DNA of 52,895 bases from Robertkochia solimangrovi (GTDB lineage: Bacteria > Bacteroidota > Bacteroidia > Flavobacteriales > Flavobacteriaceae): positions 1-52,895 of the forward strand of contig NZ_QKWN01000016.1 in the NCBI RefSeq assembly GCF_007279655.1, written 5' to 3'. Positions 47,086-52,895 of the stretch are shown here, in pieces (position 1 is the first letter of the stretch; each line of letters starts with the position of its first letter). The position numbers were made by a program, and so were the translations under genes. The notes under the pieces are model-generated. The model ran no database searches. It had not been told where the DNA came from and saw only the letters and a list, made by a program, of their open reading frames with translations.

Positions 47086-47460
47086 ATGGAAAATAAATTA
47101 TCAAGAACAGAAGAAGCTTTAATGGTAAAATTGTGGGAGCTGAAGAAGGCATATCTGAGAGATCTTTTAGATGCCTATGATGAACCAAAGCCGGCAACTA
47201 CGACACTGGCTACCCTGTTGAAACGGATGCGTGAAAAGGGATATGTTGATTATACTGAACATGGAAAGCATCGAGAATACTATCCGTTAGTGAAAAAGAG
47301 TCAGTATTTCTCCGGACAACTTAAGGGTATGATCAGGCATTTCTTCAATAACTCTCCGACGCAATTCGCCTCGTTCTTTACGGAGAGTACAGATTTGACT
47401 GAGGCCGAGTTGCAGGAGTTAAAGAAAATGATCGATGAACAATTAAAATCGAAAAAATGA
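47086..47460 (+). CDS. BlaI/MecI-family transcriptional repressor
   Basis: The 124-residue protein has the N-terminal winged helix of the Penicillinase_R family (LSRTEEALMVKLWELKKAYLRDLL, then TTTLATLLKRMREKGYVDYTEHGKHREYYPLVKK, read in parts) and a C-terminal dimerisation helix pair (LTEAELQELKKMIDEQL). It should repress its own operon through the twin dyads just upstream and be removed by proteolysis triggered by the M56 partner. It overlaps the M56 gene by 4 bp (47457-47460). No beta-lactamase or other obvious target gene is adjacent. Confidence 0.93.
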   Translation: MENKLSRTEEALMVKLWELKKAYLRDLLDAYDEPKPATTTLATLLKRMREKGYVDYTEHGKHREYYPLVKKSQYFSGQLKGMIRHFFNNSPTQFASFFTESTDLTEAELQELKKMIDEQLKSKK

Positions 47461-48998
47461 TGTGGCCAATTATCTGGAAATCGACCGTAATTGCACTGTT
47501 GATGCTGGTTAGCTACCGTGCTTTACTTGAAAAGACCTCATTGCACAAATTCAAAAGAATTTTTCTTTTGATGGGATTAGTTTTAAGTATCCTGGTCCCT
47601 TTTATAATTATCCCGGTATATAGTAACCTCCCGGAACATGTAGCACAGCAAACCGGGAAGATGCCCGAGGTTATTGTGGATACCGCGGCTTATGGGGTAG
47701 CGTTTAATTGGGAGATACTGATCCTTTCGGTCTATATGGTGGGTATGTTCTTATTTCTGACTCGGTTTGTGATGAGAATCCTGAAGATCAGAAAGTATAT
47801 AAGGCAGGGAGAGAAGGTCAGAAAAGATCATTATACCCTTATATTACTGGACGATGAGCATGCTCCGCAATCTTTCTTCAATTTTATCTTCCTCAACAAA
47901 AAGGATTACAAGGGTCATAACCTGCCGGATGCTGTAATTGAACACGAAACAGCCCATGTTAGTCAGGGACATTCCTGGGATCTGATGTTCTCTGAGATCA
48001 TGACGGTCTTGTTGTGGTTTAATCCGGTGATCTTTCAATACACGAAATATATCAAACTCAATCATGAGTTTCTGGCAGATCAGGAAGTATTAAAAAGAGG
48101 CATTCCTCTTGCCGAATATCAGCAATTGATCTTCAGTTATCTGAGGTCGGGAAATGCTTCTGATCTTGTACATTCATTCAATTATTCATTCATTCAAAAA
48201 CGATTTAAAGTTATGAACATTAAAACTTCAAAATTTGGAAAGAAGATCCGGTATATCGGATGTGTTTTATTGGTTTCCTTTGTTGTTTATGGTTTTAGCG
48301 ACCGTAACGTGATCTTTCAAAAGCAGGAATCCTCAGGGGTTATTGTCGAATCGGCTTCTGAGTATTCCCTCCAATCTGTAAAGGATCAGTATCTTAAGAA
48401 ATTAAACGCTTATAATACAATTCTTAAAGATGGGAAAACCTTTATCAATCGAAGCAGAGGGGAACAGCAGGAGCTTATCAATCTTTATGCGGATCTGCAA
48501 CAGATGTATTCCTATCTCCTTAAAAAAGGAGAGAAAGGTATTGTAGCACCCGAATTGCCTAATGAAGGTTATTTTAAGCTGGTGGATGACAATAATGTTT
48601 ATTACAAAAGTGAAGAAGATCTGACTGACGCCGATAAATCATTATTGGAGGTTCAAAATATAAAACCACAGATCATCGAAGTAGTGGAGGATCAGGGTAA
48701 GAAACAGGAAGTAATCGAAGTAGTGGAGGATCAGGAAGTGATCGAGGTAGTGGAGGTTGTCGGTTTTCCCTATAATGAGCAGACCAAACCTTACCTGGAT
48801 GCCAGAAATGCGGTGGAGCAATATATGAGCTCTAAAGGTGGGTATCCTGAGGGAGTTAAAAATCTAACCGAAGAAGAGCATCGTGAGGTGGGTGTTTTAT
48901 TGAAGAAAATGATATCAGAATTTATCAAGCTGGATGTGGACATGCAGAAAGTGGTGCCGAAACCATTTCCTCCTTTGCCTCCCCAGGTGAAGAATTAG
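47457..48998 (+). CDS. BlaR1-type M56 membrane metallopeptidase
   Basis: The 513-residue inner-membrane protein has an N-terminal group of helices and a cytoplasm-facing zinc site HETAH (163-167) followed by FNPVIFQYTKYIKLNHEFLADQ, as in BlaR1/MecR1 (M56). Another helix near 265-280 leads to an extracytoplasmic region with no penicillin-binding domain; instead it has an acidic VIEVVEDQ repeat segment (about 405-435) and a C-terminal region of unknown fold. It probably senses an envelope signal and cuts the BlaI-type repressor. The start is one of two adjacent ATGs at 47457 and 47460, overlapping the repressor stop. Confidence 0.9.
   Translation: MMWPIIWKSTVIALLMLVSYRALLEKTSLHKFKRIFLLMGLVLSILVPFIIIPVYSNLPEHVAQQTGKMPEVIVDTAAYGVAFNWEILILSVYMVGMFLFLTRFVMRILKIRKYIRQGEKVRKDHYTLILLDDEHAPQSFFNFIFLNKKDYKGHNLPDAVIEHETAHVSQGHSWDLMFSEIMTVLLWFNPVIFQYTKYIKLNHEFLADQEVLKRGIPLAEYQQLIFSYLRSGNASDLVHSFNYSFIQKRFKVMNIKTSKFGKKIRYIGCVLLVSFVVYGFSDRNVIFQKQESSGVIVESASEYSLQSVKDQYLKKLNAYNTILKDGKTFINRSRGEQQELINLYADLQQMYSYLLKKGEKGIVAPELPNEGYFKLVDDNNVYYKSEEDLTDADKSLLEVQNIKPQIIEVVEDQGKKQEVIEVVEDQEVIEVVEVVGFPYNEQTKPYLDARNAVEQYMSSKGGYPEGVKNLTEEEHREVGVLLKKMISEFIKLDVDMQKVVPKPFPPLPPQVKN
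48675..48761 (+). repeat. In-frame 21-bp repeats inside the M56 gene
   Basis: The 21-mer beginning ATCGAAGTAGTGGAGG is present identically at 48675-48695 and 48714-48734, with a diverged third copy at 48741-48761. It encodes IEVVEDQ-type units. The identity of two copies at DNA level suggests recent expansion. Confidence 0.8.
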
Positions 48999-49016
48999 AT
49001 TGTTATACTACGCAAT

Positions 49017-49088
49017 TGACACCAGTGACAAAAGAAACATTAGTGTCAATTGTGTTGCTTGAATCACCAGTATCACTTTTAACGAAAC
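49017..49088. repeat. Degenerate 9-nt periodic array upstream of the DUF4407 gene
   Basis: Eight consecutive 9-mers are readable in one register, among them TGACACCAG, TGTCAATTG, AATCACCAG and TATCACTTT. The array also contains the inverted repeat CAATTGACAC / GTGTCAATTG (49013-49022, 49043-49052). It sits in the 289-bp gap after the M56 gene. Confidence 0.6.
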
Positions 49089-49287
49089 ATTTTTTCATAC
49101 GTCTGCAGTGCCCCTTTATTTTCTAAAGGGGCAGGAAGTAATGGAGCTTTCTGGATGAAGCGTACGATCATCTAAAAATCGCTATTCTCCCTTTTCTGTC
49201 TGCAACATTCAATTTCTAAGCGCATTATTTGTAACATTTTGGTGAAAACTGCGTTATATAACATGACATCAATCAAAATCGCAGCTT

Positions 49288-50388
49288 ATGATCAAAGAGT
49301 TTTTCTGGATGTGTTCCGGAGCCGATGACGAACTTCTTAAGGATTGTTCAAGATCGGAACAGATAAAACAGGCCGGGATCGGAGGGACCGTTTTCTTCAC
49401 CGCTCTCATGGCTTTTATTGCAGCTTCCTACGCGTTATATACCGTATTTGATAATATCTATACATCCGTTTTCTTCGGGTTTGTCTGGGGACTTTTGATC
49501 TTTAATCTGGACCGGTTCATTGTTTCTACGATCAAAAAACGAAATGATTTTACAGCTGAGCTTTTACAAGCGGTGCCGCGGATCATTCTGGCGGTGATCA
49601 TTGCCGTAGTGATCGCAAAACCACTTGAACTAAAGATTTTCGAAAAGGAGATTGACCGGGTATTACTGGAAGAGAAAAATCAGATGACCCTGGATAATAA
49701 ATCTCAATTAACCCAGCAATTCAGTCCGGAGATCACTGCACTTAAAACCGAGAACGATGGCTTAAAGAATGAAGTTGTCAATAAGGAAGCGGAGGTAAAT
49801 TCACTCTACGATACGTTTATTGCCGAGGCTGAAGGTAGGGAAGGTACCCTGAAGATCGGCAAGGGGCCGGTCTACGCCGAAAAAAGAGCAAAACATGACA
49901 CTGCTTTGGCAGAACTGCATGCCTTACGTGAGTTAAATAATACGAAGATCATCGCCAATGAGGAACAGATCGCTACCCTGGAAAAGGGACTTGCCGATAA
50001 GATCGTGGAAACACAGCCGGTAATCGAGGGTTTCGACGGGCTCATGGCACGGGTAAATGCTCTTGATAAATTGCCGTGGCTCCCATCCTTCTTTATTTTT
50101 CTTTTGTTCCTTGCCATTGAGACCGCACCGATCATCTCAAAACTTATGGCGCCACAGGGAGAATATGATATAAAGCTGGAAGATGCAGAACAGACCATTA
50201 AAACCTGGGCCGATCAAAAAGCCAATCAACGTAAGCAACAGCTTAAAACCGATGCGGCAATCAATGACAGAGTCTACGAAGATCTCTCAGAAGAAGAGGA
50301 ACTCTACAATTATAAACGCAAGGTGGCGAGAGATATCATGCAGCTACAAGCAGATTCCTTTTATAAACAGCAGAAAAGAAATTTATAA
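49288..50388 (+). CDS. DUF4407 membrane coiled-coil protein
   Basis: The 366-residue protein begins with MIKEFFWMCSGADDELLKDC, the DUF4407 start. Three N-terminal helices (about 30-55, 58-80, 95-112) follow, then a long extracytoplasmic or cytoplasmic coiled coil (about 120-245, rich in Lys and Glu), a fourth helix (PSFFIFLLFLAIETAPII, about 265-283) and a polar C-terminal helix. The conserved NLDRFIVS follows the second helix. The role of the family is unknown. The gene is monocistronic and flanked on both sides by arrays of 9-nt repeats. Confidence 0.87.
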   Translation: MIKEFFWMCSGADDELLKDCSRSEQIKQAGIGGTVFFTALMAFIAASYALYTVFDNIYTSVFFGFVWGLLIFNLDRFIVSTIKKRNDFTAELLQAVPRIILAVIIAVVIAKPLELKIFEKEIDRVLLEEKNQMTLDNKSQLTQQFSPEITALKTENDGLKNEVVNKEAEVNSLYDTFIAEAEGREGTLKIGKGPVYAEKRAKHDTALAELHALRELNNTKIIANEEQIATLEKGLADKIVETQPVIEGFDGLMARVNALDKLPWLPSFFIFLLFLAIETAPIISKLMAPQGEYDIKLEDAEQTIKTWADQKANQRKQQLKTDAAINDRVYEDLSEEEELYNYKRKVARDIMQLQADSFYKQQKRNL

Positions 50389-50392
50389 TTAG

Positions 50393-50473
50393 TAACACTA
50401 GCCACACTAGCCACACTAGTAACACTAGTGTCGTTAATGTCACCAGTATCACCGGTATCACCAATGTCACTAA
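50393..50473. repeat. Degenerate 9-nt periodic array downstream of the DUF4407 gene
   Basis: Nine consecutive 9-mers are in perfect register: TAACACTAG, CCACACTAG, CCACACTAG, TAACACTAG, TGTCGTTAA, TGTCACCAG, TATCACCGG, TATCACCAA, TGTCACTAA. It begins 5 bp after the DUF4407 stop and ends just before the next gene's -7 box. The words resemble those of the array at 49017. Confidence 0.85.
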
Positions 50474-50483
50474 ATTAATTTGC

Positions 50484-50491
50484 TAACTTTG
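50484..50491 (+). promoter_or_regulatory. -7 box of the PPOX-phosphoesterase-SGNH operon
   Basis: TAACTTTG is a full TAnnTTTG match 18 nt before the ATG at 50510. The region where a -33 element would lie is occupied by the last 9-mers of the repeat array. Confidence 0.5.
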
Positions 50492-50509
50492 TGTAAAAGA
50501 CAGGCAATC

Positions 50510-51058
50510 ATGGGCAAAAAGTATGATAAGATCACATCGAGGATCGAGCGGTTTATCGCTGAACAGAAAATATTTTTCGTAGGTACTGCGATGGCTGATG
50601 GACGGGTGAATGTGTCTCCAAAAGGGATGGACAGTTTTCGTGTGGTTTCTTCCAATAAAGTACTCTGGCTGAACCTTACCGGTTCCGGTAATGAGACCGC
50701 GACCCATATTCAGTTCAACGATCGGATGACCGTGATGTTCTGTGCTTTCGATGGCCCGCCAATGATACTGCGCTTATATGGACATGCAAAGGCATGGCAT
50801 GAAGGCGATCCGGAATTCGAACGCTATGTATCTGAATTTCCTAAGATTGCCGGTACCCGACAGATCTTTGAAATGAATGTCGACCTGGTACAAACCTCTT
50901 GTGGCATGGCAGTTCCTTTCATGGATTTTAAAAGTGAACGAACCGAGCTCGCTGATTGGGCTGAAGACAAAGGTGTTGCTGGAATTCATCAGTACCAGAA
51001 GGATAAGAACCTGGTAAGCCTGGATGGAAAACCAACGGGAATGCCGGTTATTGATTAA
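50510..51058 (+). CDS. Pyridoxamine 5'-phosphate oxidase-fold flavoprotein
   Basis: The frame is open from a TTG at 50480, but the ATG at 50510 (MGKKYDKIT) is the natural start and lies downstream of the promoter, giving 182 residues. The split-barrel FMN-binding fold is seen in FFVGTAMADGRVNVSPKGMDSF, LNLTGSGNETATHI and MFCAFDGPPMILRLYGHA (each typical of the family). The family includes flavin and heme-related oxidoreductases, so the reaction cannot be named. It is 3 bp upstream of the metallophosphoesterase gene. Confidence 0.88.
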   Translation: MGKKYDKITSRIERFIAEQKIFFVGTAMADGRVNVSPKGMDSFRVVSSNKVLWLNLTGSGNETATHIQFNDRMTVMFCAFDGPPMILRLYGHAKAWHEGDPEFERYVSEFPKIAGTRQIFEMNVDLVQTSCGMAVPFMDFKSERTELADWAEDKGVAGIHQYQKDKNLVSLDGKPTGMPVID

Positions 51059-51061
51059 AAT

Positions 51062-51958
51062 ATGTTCTCTGCCAGTCATCGTCGTTTCGAAAAGGCATTC
51101 GCCAAAGCGCCCATTATCAATTTTGATGATGGATCTAAATTCGTATTTTTTAGTGATTGTCACCGGGGTGATAACAGTTTTGCAGATGAATTCGCCAATA
51201 ACCGCAATATTTACTTCCATGCCCTGAAATATTATTTTCAGGAGAACTTCACCTATATAGAACTCGGAGATGGGGATGAACTCTGGGAGAATCACCGGTT
51301 TCATACCATATTGGAGGCGCATAAGAATGTTTATGCCTTATTAAAGGATTTTCATGATAACAAACGGTTATATATGCTGTATGGTAATCATGATATGGTA
51401 CATAAAGATAGCCGATATGTAAAAAGGCATTATGACACCTGGTATGATCCGAATCTCGGTGAGGAGGTCTCCTTCATGCCGGGATTACTAATCCATGAGG
51501 CGATACGTCTTAAGCATACCCAAACCGGACAGGAAATCTTTTTGGTACACGGACATCAGGCCGATACCTGGAATTATACCTTTTGGAGGTTTGCCCGTTT
51601 GATGGTACGGGTGCTCTGGCGACCCCTGCAAGTCGTTGGAATTTCGGATCCTACAAGTCCTGCGAGGAATAATCTGGAATCCTTTAAGATTGAAAAAAGA
51701 ACCAAAAGGTGGATTACCTTCAGGAAAAATCTGTTCACGATCGTAGGACATACGCACCGGCCAAGATTCCCCGAACCCGGCGATCTTCCACTATTCAATG
51801 ACGGTTGTTGTGTACATCCGAGAAGTATCACAGGGATCGAATTCGTGAATGGAGAAATATCCTTGATCAAATGGTATATCGATACTACGGATGAAGGGTA
51901 TTTGCAAATCGTAAGAACCGTACTCGAAGGTCCGCAGAAGATCGCTGATTATCACTAA
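51062..51958 (+). CDS. Calcineurin-like metallophosphoesterase (LpxH-like fold)
   Basis: The 298-residue enzyme has the full two-metal phosphoesterase set: DxH in FFSDCHRGD, GDxxD in LGDGDELWE, GNHD in MLYGNHDMVH, a His in LVHGHQADTW and GHTH in IVGHTHRPRF. The extended insert and the overall order resemble UDP-2,3-diacylglucosamine hydrolases, but the family is broad. It follows the PPOX gene by 3 bp, and the SGNH gene begins 10 bp downstream. The substrate is unknown. Confidence 0.9.
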   Translation: MFSASHRRFEKAFAKAPIINFDDGSKFVFFSDCHRGDNSFADEFANNRNIYFHALKYYFQENFTYIELGDGDELWENHRFHTILEAHKNVYALLKDFHDNKRLYMLYGNHDMVHKDSRYVKRHYDTWYDPNLGEEVSFMPGLLIHEAIRLKHTQTGQEIFLVHGHQADTWNYTFWRFARLMVRVLWRPLQVVGISDPTSPARNNLESFKIEKRTKRWITFRKNLFTIVGHTHRPRFPEPGDLPLFNDGCCVHPRSITGIEFVNGEISLIKWYIDTTDEGYLQIVRTVLEGPQKIADYH

Positions 51959-51968
51959 TACTTTGCCT

Positions 51969-52739
51969 ATGAAGATGTATACTTTAACTAAAATCACCAC
52001 AATTTTTTATCCGTCATATCTCCTTGGTCTGATTTTGATTTCTTTTATATTTACAGCCTGCGGCGTTCAAAATGCCAGTGAAAAAAGAGCGGATAAAGAA
52101 ATGAATGAATCGATGCCAAACCCGGATAAAAGAACTGTGAATTATCTCGCATTGGGAGATAGTTATACAATCGGTCATAGTGTTTGTGACACTTGTAATT
52201 TTCCGGAACAATTAAAACGACAATTACTCACCCATAATTTCGATGAGGTTGACCTGCAGATCATTGCTGTTACAGGGTGGACGACCGAAGACTTGCTGAA
52301 CGGAATCGAAGAAAAAGCTCCCGCAGGAGCTCGTGATCTGGTTACCTTGTTGATCGGTGTAAATAATCAATATCAACACAAAGACTTCAGTAAGTACGAA
52401 GAAGAATTCGTTACCTTGTTTGAAAAAGCCATTGCCTTTGCCGGAAATGATAAAGATAGAGTGGTGGTAGTTTCTATTCCGGATTACGCATATACGCCTT
52501 TCGGTCAGGCACTGCCCGAGCCCGAGAATATTTCTGAAGAACTCGATCGTTATAATACATATGCAAAAAAAGTGGCAACCGAATCCGGAGTTAGCTTTGT
52601 CGATATAACGGATATCACAAGGAAAGGCCTTAATGACCCTGAGCTGGTAGCGGATGATCAGCTGCATCCTTCGGAGAAGGCGTATGCAGGTTTTGTGGAG
52701 CGGTTACTTCCTGTTGTACTTTCCAAACTGCGAGAGTGA
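51969..52739 (+). CDS. SGNH/GDSL-family hydrolase lipoprotein
   Basis: The frame opens at a TTG (51963), but the ATG at 51969 (MKMYTLTK) is preferred. A lipoprotein signal ends in lipobox FTAC (Cys31). The catalytic blocks are GDSYTIG (nucleophile Ser), the Gly in GWTTEDLL, Asn in IGVNNQY, and the Asp-x-x-His pair in DDQLHPSEKAY. It would deacylate or hydrolyse an ester of an envelope lipid or glycan. It is the last gene of the PPOX-phosphoesterase-SGNH operon, followed by a cluster of small hairpins. Confidence 0.92.
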   Translation: MKMYTLTKITTIFYPSYLLGLILISFIFTACGVQNASEKRADKEMNESMPNPDKRTVNYLALGDSYTIGHSVCDTCNFPEQLKRQLLTHNFDEVDLQIIAVTGWTTEDLLNGIEEKAPAGARDLVTLLIGVNNQYQHKDFSKYEEEFVTLFEKAIAFAGNDKDRVVVVSIPDYAYTPFGQALPEPENISEELDRYNTYAKKVATESGVSFVDITDITRKGLNDPELVADDQLHPSEKAYAGFVERLLPVVLSKLRE

Positions 52740-52742
52740 CGT

Positions 52743-52875
52743 GCACCTTCGGTGCTTAGTGTCGATCCTGATCGCTGGCGCGATCAGTTCTCCAGTGTCG
52801 CGGTTTGTTTTGCTGACGCAAAACTCCCTTAAGTGACCTTACGGCTCGCTCCCCTTCGGGTCGCATTGCCTTTTG
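52743..52875. repeat. Cluster of short hairpins and a 32-bp repeat relative
   Basis: Four small inverted repeats follow one another: GCACC-TTC-GGTGC (52743-52755), TGATCGC-TGGC-GCGATCA (52769-52786), GTTTTGC-TGAC-GCAAAAC (52807-52824) and ATTGC-CTTTT-GCAAT near 52864-52878. Between them GGCTCGCTCCCCTTCGGGTCGCATTGC (52843-52869, read in parts) copies the unit of the array at 1-160 in the same orientation. The rest of the window to 52895 continues this pattern and has no gene. Confidence 0.7.
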
Positions 52876-52895
52876 CAATCTTATAGCTTGCTCTC

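Noticed and set aside
50393-50473. CRISPR or iteron reading of the 9-nt array
   Set aside because: The words are too short and have no spacers, and no replication initiator gene is nearby.

Overview
The window looks like chromosomal DNA of a member of the Bacteroidota, most likely a marine Flavobacteriaceae. The signs are a T9SS sorting-domain protein, a SusC-type outer-membrane barrel, the DUF2339/DUF3999 and DUF4407 families, many Sec and lipoprotein signals, almost no Shine-Dalgarno sequences, and several promoters with the phylum's TAnnTTTG -7 box. There is no rRNA, phage, IS element or CRISPR array. One tRNA (Leu, UAG) is present.

Layout. 1-160: degenerate 32-bp tandem repeats, whose relatives recur at the right edge. 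181-7201 (minus): mfd, a secreted amidohydrolase, galE and a DegT-type sugar aminotransferase. 7301-10925: waaA, a small KE-rich lipoprotein, an SRAP protein and a NagX-like acyltransferase. 10964-15147: a lipoprotein, a porin-like protein, and a divergent arsenate reductase-ACR3 pair. 15291-20335: a small exported protein, then a tight three-gene unit (ankyrin repeats, DUF2271, PepSY-flavodoxin-reductase). 20496-29612: an M61 peptidase, a propeller-amidohydrolase, and the DUF2339/DUF3999 pair. 29912-37324: the most striking locus, described below. 37401-42693: a luciferase-like oxidoreductase, three minus-strand genes of unknown role (membrane, ankyrin, TPR), a remnant of a BKACE/DUF849 gene, and a T9SS cargo protein. 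42982-46909: tRNA-Leu, an M20 dipeptidase and an S9 peptidase. 47086-48998: a BlaI/BlaR1-type regulator pair with its operator-promoter. 49288-52739: DUF4407, a PPOX-fold protein, a metallophosphoesterase and an SGNH lipoprotein.

The best candidate for an undescribed system is the two-gene operon at 29912-37324. The first gene encodes a SusC/RagA-type outer-membrane barrel with its N-terminal carboxypeptidase-regulatory-like domain, but the plug domain is missing. The second gene, 3 bp downstream, encodes a 1532-residue alpha-2-macroglobulin with an intact CxEQ thioester motif. A complete SusC-type plug (LDEVVVVGYG to GSRGSNG...KTKNG) is inserted in it just before the post-bait A2M segment, where A2M proteins normally carry the protease bait region. 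The plug missing from the barrel therefore appears inside the A2M. This suggests a two-protein transporter gated in trans by a protease-trap protein. No SusD gene is present.

Other points of interest are two BlaI-type dyads lying exactly on the -33 and -7 elements of one promoter, degenerate intergenic arrays with 7-nt and 9-nt periods, a thioredoxin-type ArsC/ACR3 pair without arsR, and a conserved-looking ankyrin/DUF2271/membrane-reductase cassette. All family assignments come from reading motifs; no database search was run.
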